Shown here piece by piece: positions 1 through 8,459 of a DNA stretch of 64,000 nt (the stretch's first letter is position 1; every line of letters begins with the position of its first letter). The stretch is from Flavobacterium sp. UBA2787 (GTDB taxonomy: Bacteria; Bacteroidota; Bacteroidia; Flavobacteriales; Flavobacteriaceae). The stretch lies in contig DEHZ01000010.1 in NCBI GenBank assembly GCA_002352205.1, positions 496,245 to 560,244 of the forward strand, written 5' to 3'. A model generated the notes under the pieces. The model worked only from the letters and a program-made list of their open reading frames with translations, did not search any database and was not told the origin of the DNA. Position numbers and translations under genes: made by a program.

Positions 1-68
1 CAATTTTCTTGTCCAAAAACAATAATTGGAATAAAAAGTAAAAAAATATTAAGAACCAATTTTTTCAT
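1..68 (-). CDS. N-terminus of a secreted protein (cut by window edge)
   Basis: Only the first 22 codons are inside the window. They read MKKLVLNIFLLFIPIIVFGQ and then Glu-Asn, which is a typical flavobacterial signal peptide: two lysines, a hydrophobic core, and likely cleavage after the Gly-Gln. The frame is open to the window edge. The mature protein lies outside the window, so no function can be given. The next gene on the same strand starts at 1412. Confidence 0.65.
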   Translation of the reverse strand, partial: MKKLVLNIFLLFIPIIVFGQEN

Positions 69-329
69 AAGATAATATAATTGTAGTACTCGCTGATAAA
101 ATAATTCGTTTTTAATAATCTCTGCTATTTAACGAAAATTTTCGGCTAATTTACACTTTTATATCAAGAATGCAAACCTTAGTAGTATTGATTCTAAAGG
201 GATTCTCGTGTTTAAAGAAACACAATTTAGCTGATTTATTTGTTTTTATATTTGTAATAAATTCATAGTGTTGTTGGTTGTAAGTCACTTCCGCAGTCGC
301 ACGGATACCTTTGCCTTGTCGTTGATATT

Positions 330-1412
330 CTACAAAACTTTACCATTTAGCCAATTCAAGTAATTAGCAATACTTGTTGTTTCATTATTTGATAAACAGG
401 GTTCAAAATAATGCACATAACTCAACAATTCCGACAAGTTAACAACTTTGACAAACTTGAAATTTTCTTTTGGTTTATGATTTAATAAAACAAGTACATT
501 TCTTGCAGGAACTTTTTGGTCGCCCCAATGGTGCTTTTTTAAATTAAATGTTGAAGTAGCCATTTTTCCATTCAATAGTTTGTATAAAGCATATCCAGAC
601 CTTTTTATTTGTTGAATGGGCGAACGCAAGTTCATATTTTCAATTGACTTTAAACTCCAGTTTTTAGTTTCAATTAAAAAAATACCGGAAGGTCCAATTA
701 GTAAATGATCAATCTGAATAGAATTGATTTTCTGTTTTTGTTCAGGATGAAAGAGTGGAGGATTAAAAATACAATTGAAATCGTTAATTAAGATGTAATC
801 ATTAGATAATTTTTCAATTTCTGCTACCACTTTTTGTTCTCCAATAGCTCCATAGATGGAATTAGATAGCTCATCAATTATATTTTTCTTTTGGTCAACT
901 GTAGTAAGCGAAATCAAACTGCTATTGTTTAATGCTTCCTCAAAATTAGAATCCAAATATTGAAAACGATTGTTTTTTTCGGTTAATTGTGGATTCAAAT
1001 GCCGGATAGAATAGTTTAATCGATAGTTAAAAAGAAGTTCCGAAAACCAAATTTTTGTAGAAAGAACACTTTTCTTAAAGTAGTACTCATACACCTGCAT
1101 TACTGTGGAAAGGGTAGAAGGTAAGTTTTCTAATCTCAACTTTAACTGTTCTAATTGTAAAGTTAATTTTTCTTCAACTTCACCTTTGGTTGCGTTGATA
1201 GCCATTGTCAACTGAACGATTTCTTCGCTTAACTTTTCTTTTTCCTGTTCAAGTAAAAACGCATGATGACCAATTATTTTTTCTCTCTCATTACCATAAT
1301 TCTGTTGAAAATGAATTAGCTCCTCAACAGATTCATTTCCACCCACGTTTTGCTCACGCAAGCGGGATTGTATTTGCGTTAAACAACCTACTGAATTATA
1401 AACCTTGCACAT
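330..1412 (-). CDS. NERD-domain (nuclease-related) protein
   Basis: A 360-residue protein with no signal peptide. The N-terminal ~130 residues are charged and look helical or coiled-coil. The C-terminal half carries the NERD signature: a basic and acidic run around residue 195, then IDHLLIGPSGIFLIETKNW near residues 232-250. This contains the Asp and the E-x-K pair expected of the PD-(D/E)xK-like fold. NERD proteins are linked to DNA processing, but their substrate is mostly unknown, so a nuclease role here is inference. The ATG start is supported by a TATTTTTG box 21 nt upstream. The gene stands alone, with no partner helicase or kinase visible. Confidence 0.8.
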   Translation of the reverse strand: MCKVYNSVGCLTQIQSRLREQNVGGNESVEELIHFQQNYGNEREKIIGHHAFLLEQEKEKLSEEIVQLTMAINATKGEVEEKLTLQLEQLKLRLENLPSTLSTVMQVYEYYFKKSVLSTKIWFSELLFNYRLNYSIRHLNPQLTEKNNRFQYLDSNFEEALNNSSLISLTTVDQKKNIIDELSNSIYGAIGEQKVVAEIEKLSNDYILINDFNCIFNPPLFHPEQKQKINSIQIDHLLIGPSGIFLIETKNWSLKSIENMNLRSPIQQIKRSGYALYKLLNGKMATSTFNLKKHHWGDQKVPARNVLVLLNHKPKENFKFVKVVNLSELLSYVHYFEPCLSNNETTSIANYLNWLNGKVL

Positions 1413-1432
1413 TTTTGAGAGAATTGCTATAT

Positions 1433-1440
1433 CAAAAATA
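1433..1440 (-). promoter_or_regulatory. Putative -7 box of the NERD gene
   Basis: On the minus strand this reads TATTTTTG, which fits the Bacteroidota TAnnTTTG consensus. It ends about 20 nt before the start codon at 1412, so the leader would be short. Confidence 0.5.
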
Positions 1441-1558
1441 CAAAATAGTTTGATTGTGAAGTGATTGAGTGATTAATTGCTTCGAGGTTTTGAATTGCCA
1501 GACGAAGGGATTTGTGCTGCAGCGGGGCAATTTTAGTTTTATTTTTACTTTTTCAAAC

Positions 1559-1640
1559 TCTGCAAAGTCGGGAGACATTTGCGGAGCTTTTTATAGGAAA
1601 TATTTGCTAGAACACTTTGCGGAGCAGGTTGTGGATTTAG
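1559..1640 (+). repeat. Diverged copy of the palindromic repeat seen at 55-59 kb
   Basis: The sequence TGCAAAGTC GGGA GACATTTGCGGAGC is an imperfect stem-loop nearly identical to the perfect one at 57307-57330. It is followed at ~1615 by a partial second copy (CTTTGCGGAGC). An 84-codon frame (1469-1723, +) runs through it, but its Lys-rich tail and lack of any recognisable fold make it an unlikely gene. It lies upstream of the NERD gene, as the 55-59 kb copies lie upstream of theirs. Confidence 0.45.
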
Positions 1641-1783
1641 TAAAAAATAGCATAAGTAAAATTAAAAATGTAGGTAAAACCACAAAGAAAAAAAAGCAGA
1701 GCATAGCTCCAATACAAAAATAATTTAGATATGTTGTAACATGAGAGCCACAAAACGTTAAAAATCGAAAAAAAATCGATGAC

Positions 1784-1803
1784 TATGTCAAAGTATTGAC
1801 ATA
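1784..1803. promoter_or_regulatory. Perfect inverted repeat overlapping a promoter (operator-like)
   Basis: TATGTCAA and TTGACATA are exact inverted repeats separated by AGTA. The right arm supplies the TTG that would serve as the -33 element of the promoter at 1821-1828. A dimeric regulator binding here would block polymerase. No regulator gene is adjacent, so this is inferred from symmetry and position only. Confidence 0.4.
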
Positions 1804-1820
1804 TATTTAAAATCAATTTG

Positions 1821-1828
1821 TATATTTG
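1821..1828 (+). promoter_or_regulatory. Putative -7 box TATATTTG of the candidate small RNA
   Basis: TATATTTG matches TAnnTTTG exactly, with a TTG 22 nt upstream. Transcription would start near 1833-1836, directly before a hairpin series that ends in an intrinsic terminator. Confidence 0.5.
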
Positions 1829-1833
1829 TACAA

Positions 1834-2018
1834 CAAAAAAACCACCTGCTACAACAGATGGTTCTAAACTGAGGAGCGAATAACATCCTGTTACTCATTC
1901 TCCCTTTAGATTAGTTCTTAAACCTTATCCTCAGAAAGGTAAAGTCAAAGAACTTAATCTTCTTAAAAATATTAAACATTAATTAAATTCCGGAAAGGTC
2001 AGATTTTCCGGTTTTTTT
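1834..2018 (+). ncRNA. Candidate structured small RNA, ~185 nt
   Basis: No open frame of note is present, but several hairpins follow one another. AACCACCTG (from 1839) pairs with CAGATGGTT (to 1864) with one mismatch. GGAG (1873-1876) plus AACA (1882-1885) face TGTT (1889-1892) plus CTCC (1900-1903). GTTCTT (1914-1919) and AAGAAC (1948-1953) enclose a nested ACCTT/AAGGT pair (1922-1926/1936-1940). The unit then runs into the terminator at 1990-2018 and has a promoter box at 1821. I do not recognise the family: it does not have the single long rod of 6S RNA, nor tmRNA or SRP features. Whether it acts in trans or is a leader of something lost is open. Confidence 0.45.
1990..2018 (+). terminator. 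Intrinsic terminator
   Basis: CCGGAAA (1990-1996) and TTTCCGG (2005-2011) form a 7-bp stem with an 8-nt loop, followed by seven Ts. It ends the candidate small RNA. From here to 2395 (about 380 nt) I see nothing beyond a weak 37-codon frame at 2189-2302. Confidence 0.7.
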
Positions 2019-2395
2019 ATTCTTCAAATTTACTTGATAAATACAGTTAATTAAAATCTACAAAATTATTTCCCGGCACTTTATCGACAAAATGCATGTT
2101 TAAAGCATATTCTTAAATAAATACTTACAATTGTAATAAATTCAAATCATTTCTTTAACAAGACCAAAATTACTTGAAAGCATTGATAATGTCAATTAAA
2201 GTTATTCATATCTATCACAAAGAGTTTTGTTTTACTATTACCTCACAAAGTAAAGAAGTCCTTTTTAAACAACTATGGAACTTTGTTTCATCTCTCACCT
2301 AAACAAAAACCTTAGCTGATTACTATTTTACTAATAAAAAAAGCAAAAGTAATCAACTGGTTATTTGCTCTGAATTTATAAATTTATGAATGTTT

Positions 2396-2497
2396 ATGCG
2401 TGAGAACCTTGTAGCGAACGAGACCATCGCAGCTCTTCGTGCTATCAAAGAAGATGCAAAAAAAGCTGGGTTAAATAAAGAATTATCTGTTTTCTAA
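2396..2497 (+). CDS. 33-residue ORF, probably the remnant of a gene whose 3' end resembles the 55-59 kb repeat
   Basis: The frame starts at ATG and ends at TAA and reads ...ALRAIKEDAKKAGLNKEL.... Its core (RAIKED followed by an Ala/Leu-Gly pattern) matches the in-frame translation of the tail in the 55-59 kb repeats (AIKEDLGELG). At DNA level GTGCTATCAAAGAAGA is shared. It overlaps the stop of the minus-strand gene that begins at 2697, the same geometry as in the repeat array. It may be a decayed gene end or a repeat copy; an active peptide is less likely. Confidence 0.3.
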   Translation: MRENLVANETIAALRAIKEDAKKAGLNKELSVF

Positions 2498-2697
2498 CGG
2501 AGCATCTTATTTAATAAATTTTCTATTTCTTTCTCCAGAAATGTTTCTGCTTTCTTTGCAATCTTTTTTTCAAACTTCTCACAGCAAGTTTTTATACAAT
2601 AACCATCTCTTGTCTTTGTAAATTTTGCATTTTGATTATGTTCGGTGCATCTTTCTCTTTCAACTTTGCTTTTAATTGCGTTGTAGTCTATTTCCAT
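2494..2697 (-). CDS. Small cysteine-containing hypothetical protein
   Basis: A 67-residue, highly charged protein without a signal peptide. It has four cysteines and a histidine in its first 40 residues (RCTEHNQ, then DGYCIKTCCEKF), spaced like a small metal site or redox centre. The C-terminal third is helical and Lys/Glu-rich. The pattern of codons and the clean start suggest a real gene, but I do not recognise the family. The upstream 100 nt are very AT-rich, with no clear TAnnTTTG box. Confidence 0.5.
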   Translation of the reverse strand: MEIDYNAIKSKVERERCTEHNQNAKFTKTRDGYCIKTCCEKFEKKIAKKAETFLEKEIENLLNKMLR

Positions 2698-2942
2698 TTT
2701 TTATTTAAATTTATTTTATAATTGACTAATTAATTATAAAACTTATTTAATCATTTTTTGTTACAAATATGCAAGCTGTTGATATTTTAGAGACATAATG
2801 ACAAATTATTTGAAATGGAAATTATTAATTATTGTAACAAGAAGTCATCCTAAAAAATCAATTAATAATAAATCTATCATTTCCATATTCGCACATCACC
2901 ACATCCCCCCATCAACCAATTGCCACATCGCCACATTTTCCC

Positions 2943-2950
2943 TACCTTTG
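2943..2950 (+). promoter_or_regulatory. -7 box TACCTTTG of the cvfB-like gene
   Basis: An exact TAnnTTTG match ending 15 nt before ATG 2966. It argues that translation starts at 2966 and not at the upstream in-frame ATG at 2798, which would lie before the promoter. Confidence 0.65.
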
Positions 2951-2965
2951 CCCAAAATCATCCTT

Positions 2966-3802
2966 ATGCTTACGATTGGCGTTCATCATACCCTTAAAAT
3001 TGACCGAAGTACCCAAGTGGGTCTGTTTTTAACCGATGGAAAAGACGATGTGTTGCTTCCTGTTAAATATGTTCCTAACGACTATGAAATAGGGCAGGAG
3101 CTTACTGTTTTTGTGTATTTAGATCATGAGGAACGTCCTGTTGCTACTACGCTAAAACCGTATATCACGTTGGGTGATTATGCCTTTTTGCGGGTGAACT
3201 ACACCAACCAGTTTGGTGCTTTTTTGGATTGGGGTTTGGAGAAGGATTTGTTTGTTCCGTTTAAAGAGCAAGCACGCCCAATGGAGCAAGGCAAACGCTA
3301 TTTGGTGCATTTGTTTTTGGATGAGCGAACGAATCGTTTGGTAGGTTCCAGCAAGATTAATCAGTTTTTAGACAAAGAGCCTTCGGGGTTGGAAAGCGGT
3401 GAGGAAGTGCATTTGATTATTTCGCACATTACCGATATTGGTATTAATGTGATTATTAATGGCAGGTTTCGCGGTTTAGTGTATAAGAATGAGGTGTATG
3501 ATGATAAAATTCGTCCGGGCGACAAAACAAAAGGGTACGTGAAGCTCGTTCGCCCCGATGGTAAAATAGATGTTTCTTTACATAAAGTAGGTTTTGAAAG
3601 TATTGAGGAGAATGCTCAAATTGTTCTTGATGAACTGAAAGCGAGTCGCGGTTTTCTTAGACTTACCGATGATAGCCATCCGGAGGATATTAAAACGGTG
3701 TTGAAAATGAGTAAGAAGACGTTTAAAAAGGCGATTGGTGCTTTATATAGACAGAAGTTGATTGAGATTAGGGAGGATGGGATTTATTTGGTTAAGGTTT
3801 AA
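2966..3802 (+). CDS. CvfB-type S1 RNA-binding protein
   Basis: 278 residues from the chosen start, which is usual for the CvfB/YitL family. It has tandem S1-like OB-fold modules (for example GDYAFLRVNYTNQFGAFLDW around residues 70-90 and a GLVYKNEVYD module near 170) and a C-terminal winged-helix segment (KTVLKMSKKTFKKAIGALYR near 250). These proteins bind RNA and influence expression of virulence and other genes in firmicutes; the role in Bacteroidota is not defined. The frame extends 56 codons upstream to 2798, but that stretch is non-conserved-looking and precedes the promoter box. The gene is monocistronic. Confidence 0.8.
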   Translation: MLTIGVHHTLKIDRSTQVGLFLTDGKDDVLLPVKYVPNDYEIGQELTVFVYLDHEERPVATTLKPYITLGDYAFLRVNYTNQFGAFLDWGLEKDLFVPFKEQARPMEQGKRYLVHLFLDERTNRLVGSSKINQFLDKEPSGLESGEEVHLIISHITDIGINVIINGRFRGLVYKNEVYDDKIRPGDKTKGYVKLVRPDGKIDVSLHKVGFESIEENAQIVLDELKASRGFLRLTDDSHPEDIKTVLKMSKKTFKKAIGALYRQKLIEIREDGIYLVKV

Positions 3803-3870
3803 AAGTTTAAGGGTTTAAGGGTTTAAAAGGTTTACTGCTTGGCGTCTTTGCGACTTTGCGAGAAAAAAAC
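3803..3870 (+). repeat. Low-complexity intergenic repeats
   Basis: Short TTTAAGGG/TTTAAAAG iterations are followed by the phrase GTCTTTGCGACTTTGCGAGA. Similar phrases recur at ~6808-6885 and ~53490-53545, so this is a dispersed intergenic filler and not gene-specific. The rest of the gap to 4031 shows nothing clear. Confidence 0.5.
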
Positions 3871-4031
3871 ACTACTCAAAAAGCACACTCTACCTGTTGC
3901 TAGACTAATAAAAAAAAAGTTATGAGATTAATTAAATTTTAATTAATTTTGAAAATAGACCTTTGAGTCTGGCGTTGCAGCTCACCTAACCAGTACGAAA
4001 CGCTTTTTCATTCAACTAAGAGTTCCACTTT

Positions 4032-4946
4032 ATGACGTTTCAATTAGGTTGGTTTTTTGGATTAATCCAACCGAAATCGGTTAGGTTTCTTTTACTTTTT
4101 ACAATCTTTTTTTTGTCCTCTGTTGTGCTGTGTTACGGTCAGCAGAAACAGCAGCGAAAAATAGTGAATGTGTACACGTTGCATCATCAATGGCCACATC
4201 AGGACAAAGTGATTGTTCCCATCGGGACAAAAAAAGTGAAGTTAAAGGCAGGTTGGACAATTACAGAGGAAATAGCCGGAATTACCATTCAACGCACGCT
4301 TGAAAACGATACTTTGATTTCTACACCTCGTGATAGCACCGTGACGGTTTTATCGAATTGGAAAATAGCCGGAATCAAATATACTGCCGAATCACCGGGA
4401 AAAATTTATTTAAGTCCTGTTCCCTTTATTGAAGAGTCAGATGCACCACTCAATCAAATGGTTTATATTTCGTTACCCGTTCATGAAGAATTGCTTTTAA
4501 CGCATTTGCACACAAAATGGAGTGCCATTACCATACCTTTTACCATTAGACCCGCCATTAAAAATCGCTTAAACAGTCAAGTAACCAGTGAGTTGAAAAT
4601 TGGAACTTCTTTTAGTTTAAATTATGATTGGGAATATTATAAAAACAGACGATTAGACATCAAGACAAGAACTTATGGCATTTCCGCAGGTTTGGGTTTT
4701 GGGTTGGGTCGAGTAAAATTAGACGAAGGCAGCACACAACTTTCCGGAGCAAATTATACAAATGAAGAAGAAGGTCTCATTTTATTTATTACGCCTGGTG
4801 TTGGATTAAACATTAGAGGCTTCAAGGTATTAGGCTTTTATGGATGGGATATCGGATTGACTAAAAACACCAACGATTGGAATTACAATCGAAAACCATA
4901 CATTGGAATCGGATTGGGTTTTGATTTTTGGACACTTAAACGGTAA
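4032..4946 (+). CDS. Secreted or outer-membrane hypothetical protein
   Basis: 304 residues with an N-terminal hydrophobic segment at residues 17-36 ending LCYGQQ, consistent with a signal peptide preceded by an unusually long n-region. No internal Met offers a shorter start. The C-terminal ~130 residues alternate polar and hydrophobic residues with many aromatic and Gly residues and end in FWTLKR, like an outer-membrane beta-barrel. The middle part (residues 40-170) looks beta-rich. I do not recognise the family. Confidence 0.6.
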   Translation: MTFQLGWFFGLIQPKSVRFLLLFTIFFLSSVVLCYGQQKQQRKIVNVYTLHHQWPHQDKVIVPIGTKKVKLKAGWTITEEIAGITIQRTLENDTLISTPRDSTVTVLSNWKIAGIKYTAESPGKIYLSPVPFIEESDAPLNQMVYISLPVHEELLLTHLHTKWSAITIPFTIRPAIKNRLNSQVTSELKIGTSFSLNYDWEYYKNRRLDIKTRTYGISAGLGFGLGRVKLDEGSTQLSGANYTNEEEGLILFITPGVGLNIRGFKVLGFYGWDIGLTKNTNDWNYNRKPYIGIGLGFDFWTLKR

Positions 4947-5037
4947 TGTTTTTAATTCAATTTTGTTGGAAGAAAGGCTCTAGCTCTTTTTTTACTATTA
5001 AAAATGTTGGTTTTAAAATCTTAAAATAATCACTACT

Positions 5038-6402
5038 ATGAAGCAAATTAACGCATTACATCAATTTTTGTTGAAGGCAATTGTTGCAGTTTCTTTATTG
5101 CTTATTGCAACGGATACCATTTGTGCTCAAGCACCGCATGAGGCAATACTTTTTAAGAATGTTTCTATTTTTGACGGTAAAAATAGTACATTATTACTGC
5201 AACGGCATGTACTTGTTAAAGGAAATAAAATTGAGGTAATTTCGGCACTGCCACTGGAGGAAACACCCAACACCTTGGTAATTGACGGAACAGGAAAAAC
5301 CCTTATGCCGGGATTAATTGATGTGCATGTACACATGGTGTTTGGAGCGTTGTCCATGGGAGATATGATGGCTCCCGATGCAAAACCTGAAGCTTTATTT
5401 GGAAAAGTATTTATACAATCTGAAAAAATGTTGATGCAAGGCTTTACTTCTGTACGAGATGCAGGCGGACCCGTTTTTGACCTTAAAAAAGCTATTGATG
5501 AAGGAAAAAGCAAAGGACCACGAATTTGGCCTTCAGGAGCTATGATTAGTCAGACCGCAGGACACGGCGATTTACGAACTCCGGAAGAACGTTCCCGACG
5601 ATTTTTTGGTCCAATTTCAAGAGCAGAAAATCTTGGAGCTACCTTTATAGCCGATGGACGAGATGAAGTTTTGACTGCTGTTCGTGAGAATTTACGATTT
5701 GGAGCCAGCCAAATTAAATTAATGGCAGGTGGTGGTACTTCTTCGGCTTATGATCCGGTAGATGTGACACAATATACCTTTGATGAAATGAGGGCTGCGG
5801 TAGAGAGTGCAGAAGACTGGGGAACGTATGTTACGGTGCATGCCTACACGCCCAGAGCCATTCAACGAGCCATAAAAGCAGGTGTAAAGTGTATTGAGCA
5901 CGGACAACTTTTAGACAAAGAAACGTTGCGATTAATCAAGAAAAATAAAGTGTGGCTCAGTACCCAATACCTTGTGGAAGATACTCCGGATATGGATCCG
6001 TTGCGACGAGAAAAACGAAAGCCAGTGATAGAAGGACAGCAAGCGTTGTGGCCAATGGCTAAAAAAATGAAACTCAACCTCGCTTGGGGAACAGATTTTC
6101 TTTTTGAACCTTGGTTGAATGATGAACGGAATAATTATTTGTTGAAACTGAAAAAATGGTTTACACCGTATGAAATTTTAAAAATGGCTACTTACGATAA
6201 TGCACAATTATTGGCACTATCCGGTAAACGAAGTCCTTATACGGGTGAAATCGGAATTGTTAAACCAGGAGCGTTGGCCGACCTACTTTTAGTAGATGGA
6301 AATCCGATAGAAAACATTGATTTAATCGCTCAACCCGATGTAAACTTTTGGGTAATTATGAAGGATGGGCAAATAGCAAAAAACAAATTTGTAGAGAAGT
6401 AA
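5038..6402 (+). CDS. Secreted metal-dependent amidohydrolase
   Basis: 454 residues with a signal peptide (cleavage near CAQA, residue 31). The amidohydrolase-superfamily TIM-barrel metal site is complete. GLIDVHVHMV near residue 96 gives the paired His ligands. SQIKLMAGGG near 225 carries the candidate carboxylated Lys. VTVHAY near 268 and IEHGQ near 289 provide further His ligands, and WGTDF near 351 provides the Asp. The C-terminal beta-sandwich closes with PGALADLLLVDGNP. Relatives (imidazolonepropionase or prolidase-like amidohydrolases) cleave cyclic amide or dipeptide bonds, but the substrate cannot be read from sequence. Probably periplasmic and monocistronic. Confidence 0.85.
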   Translation: MKQINALHQFLLKAIVAVSLLLIATDTICAQAPHEAILFKNVSIFDGKNSTLLLQRHVLVKGNKIEVISALPLEETPNTLVIDGTGKTLMPGLIDVHVHMVFGALSMGDMMAPDAKPEALFGKVFIQSEKMLMQGFTSVRDAGGPVFDLKKAIDEGKSKGPRIWPSGAMISQTAGHGDLRTPEERSRRFFGPISRAENLGATFIADGRDEVLTAVRENLRFGASQIKLMAGGGTSSAYDPVDVTQYTFDEMRAAVESAEDWGTYVTVHAYTPRAIQRAIKAGVKCIEHGQLLDKETLRLIKKNKVWLSTQYLVEDTPDMDPLRREKRKPVIEGQQALWPMAKKMKLNLAWGTDFLFEPWLNDERNNYLLKLKKWFTPYEILKMATYDNAQLLALSGKRSPYTGEIGIVKPGALADLLLVDGNPIENIDLIAQPDVNFWVIMKDGQIAKNKFVEK

Positions 6403-6451
6403 GGCATTGTGTTGCTGTTTGTAAAATTTCACAAACATAGAGTGCTCATCA

Positions 6452-6510
6452 AACAATCCAAAAATCCAACAATCCAACAATCCAACAATCCAACAATCCA
6501 ACATCCAAAC
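6452..6510 (+). repeat. Short tandem repeat of an AATCCAAC unit
   Basis: About six units of the 8-mer AATCCAAC run directly up to the ATG at 6511. Similar short-unit iterations are common between flavobacterial genes. It would form the leader of the next gene's mRNA. Confidence 0.7.
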
Positions 6511-6804
6511 ATGATTACAAAACCCAAACTATACCTTTCGCTAAGCATCTTCGCTTTTATCCTTTTGTTTTTGGGAATAGTCAAGCGTTTTTTTGCAATT
6601 ACCATGTTCGGAGTTACGTTTGATATCATCTGGATTCCAACGACTTTATTGGTGTTTGCTATGCCATTGCTGAATTGTGTGGAAATCATCAAAAACACGT
6701 ATGAAATTAATATTCTGCATTGGTTTGGGTTGTTGCTGAATGTTATTTGTATGATTTTTTTACTGAGGCATTTGGGGATTGGGTTTGAGGAGTATAGTTT
6801 TTAG
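6511..6804 (+). CDS. Small integral membrane protein
   Basis: 97 residues from ATG 6511, with three hydrophobic segments (about residues 8-25, 32-52 and 67-88). The frame opens at 6409, but the upstream codons are made of the tandem repeat, so the internal ATG is the better start. It has the layout of a minimal three-helix membrane protein. The family is not recognised and no partner is obvious. Confidence 0.6.
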   Translation: MITKPKLYLSLSIFAFILLFLGIVKRFFAITMFGVTFDIIWIPTTLLVFAMPLLNCVEIIKNTYEINILHWFGLLLNVICMIFLLRHLGIGFEEYSF

Positions 6805-7194
6805 GTTTAAATGTTTAAATGTTTAAAAGTTTAAAAGTTTAAAAGTTTAAAAGTTTAATCTTTGCGTCTTTGCGAGAGAATTAAAAAATTTTGTGAAGAC
6901 TTTTTTCTCACAGAAAACACGAAAAGCACGGAATTAGACTGCTTCGCAATGACAAAATTGGGTAAAAACTGTTTGTGAGATTGTTTCGCAATAACATGAT
7001 TGTGTGAAAACTACGAGGAGATTGCTCCGCCAGTTCGCTATCGCTCGTGTCCTACGGAATGACAAAACTGGATGAAAACTATGAGGATATTCCTACAGAA
7101 TGACAACATTGGGTGAAATCTGCGACTGAAACCTGAAACTTGAAACCTGAAACCTGAAACTTGAAACCTGAAACCTGCAACCTGCAACCGAAAA
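6805..7194. repeat. Gene-free stretch made of dispersed and tandem repeats
   Basis: Three repeat types in a row: TTTAAAAG iterations (6808-6858); about three to four diverged copies of a ~45-70 bp unit containing CGCAATGACAAAATTGGG and GAAAACT (6930-7115); and CTGAAACTTGAAAC iterations (7125-7185). The middle unit recurs in opposite orientation at ~54385-54470. No coding signal, hairpin series or promoter is evident. Confidence 0.65.
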
Positions 7195-8397
7195 CTACTC
7201 CTTATCATTCAACTCAAAAGGGTAATCTCCAAACAAAGCCGAAAGCTTCATCGCTTGATATGTTTTTTGAGTGTATTTGTTAGACAAGGCAATAATTACG
7301 ATGGTATCCTTTTTTAAAGTAGTATACGATGAGGTGTTTCCATGCCACCAACCGTTGTGATAATGGAGGGTTTGACCGGTTTCCCACTCGCGGAGGCGAA
7401 TGCCTAAACCGTAGTTTTTTACACCACGTTTTTCGTAGCTGTAGCCTTTTAGGGCTTCTTCCCATAAATCTTTACGGAGAAATTCTGTAGAATAGGTTGC
7501 TAAATCGAACTTCACTAAATCGCGAGGGGTAGAATAGACGTTTTTATCACCATAAATCGCATCAAACTGATCCCAACCGTGATTGACATAATTGGATTTG
7601 TAGGATTGACTAACATCCTTTTTTTGCTTTTCAAAATCAATTACAAACGTATCGTTCATCCCTAACGGTGTGAAGATTTGCTCTTGCATGGCTTCGGCAT
7701 AACTCTTTTCAGTCACTTTCTCGATAATGAGTGCCAGCATGGCATAATTGGTATTGCAGTAATTGAATTTGGTGTCGTTTTTGGCTAACAAGGCAAATTT
7801 GTAGCGTTTTAAATAATCTAATACATCAGCATTAGTAAGGGTTTTTCTCGAGTTCCAGCCTTTTACGCTTTCGCTGAAGCGAGAATAGTGTGGCAATCCG
7901 CTTCGGTGATTCAACAGCGTTTTTACGGTTGTATTTTGATAGGGAAAGTCGGGTAGGTAGGTTTGAACTTTCTCGTTTAAATCGATTTTGTTTTCTTGCA
8001 CTAATTTTAAAACTAGTGTGGCAGTCATTACTTTACTCACCGAAGCCAAATGCAAAGCTGTAGTTTCAGAAACCGCTGTTTTGTTGGCAAAATTGGCATA
8101 GCCTTTATAGTCTTCGAAGATAATTTTTCCGTTTTTGGCGACTAATAAACCTCCGCTGAAATCGGATAAGCCTATTTTTTTGCTGTAGAATTCTGAAACC
8201 TGTCTTTCTTTTTCAAAGGCATAAGCTTCTGAAACAGGGTTTAATTCTAACGAAAAAGGAATGGTAATTAAAGAAGAATCGACAGGTATAATTTCTTCCA
8301 CTACATGTTGTGCTAAAAGCGGGGCTTCCTCTTTTTTCTGACAGGAAAAAATGAACAGTATAATGGAGATTGCAACAGCAATTGATAATTTAGACAT
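7195..8397 (-). CDS. Serine hydrolase lipoprotein, beta-lactamase class C / penicillin-binding family
   Basis: 400 residues with a lipobox (FIFSC, Cys19), so membrane-anchored outside the cytoplasm. The SxxK motif is Ser119-Val-Ser-Lys122 and the YxN motif is Tyr213-Cys-Asn215. A His-Asn-Gly-Trp-Trp-His-Gly stretch near residue 345 stands in for the KTG box, as in many family members. The fold is that of D-Ala carboxypeptidases, esterases and class C beta-lactamases; true antibiotic hydrolysis is not implied. Monocistronic. Confidence 0.85.
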   Translation of the reverse strand: MSKLSIAVAISIILFIFSCQKKEEAPLLAQHVVEEIIPVDSSLITIPFSLELNPVSEAYAFEKERQVSEFYSKKIGLSDFSGGLLVAKNGKIIFEDYKGYANFANKTAVSETTALHLASVSKVMTATLVLKLVQENKIDLNEKVQTYLPDFPYQNTTVKTLLNHRSGLPHYSRFSESVKGWNSRKTLTNADVLDYLKRYKFALLAKNDTKFNYCNTNYAMLALIIEKVTEKSYAEAMQEQIFTPLGMNDTFVIDFEKQKKDVSQSYKSNYVNHGWDQFDAIYGDKNVYSTPRDLVKFDLATYSTEFLRKDLWEEALKGYSYEKRGVKNYGLGIRLREWETGQTLHYHNGWWHGNTSSYTTLKKDTIVIIALSNKYTQKTYQAMKLSALFGDYPFELNDKE

Positions 8398-8459
8398 TCG
8401 TAAATAGGGTATTCAGTTTGTTGGAAAAACAAAACTAAACTTTTTAAACTTAAAATTAT

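Noticed and set aside
1469-1723. 84-codon plus-strand frame
   Set aside because: Composition is repeat-derived with a Lys-rich tail, no fold or motif, and it runs through the palindromic repeat at 1559.
2189-2302. 37-codon frame before the 2396 ORF
   Set aside because: No ribosome site, no pattern and no partner; chance openness in AT-rich DNA.
2798-2965. Longer start for the CvfB-like protein
   Set aside because: The extra 56 codons precede the TACCTTTG promoter box and do not look like the family's N-terminus.
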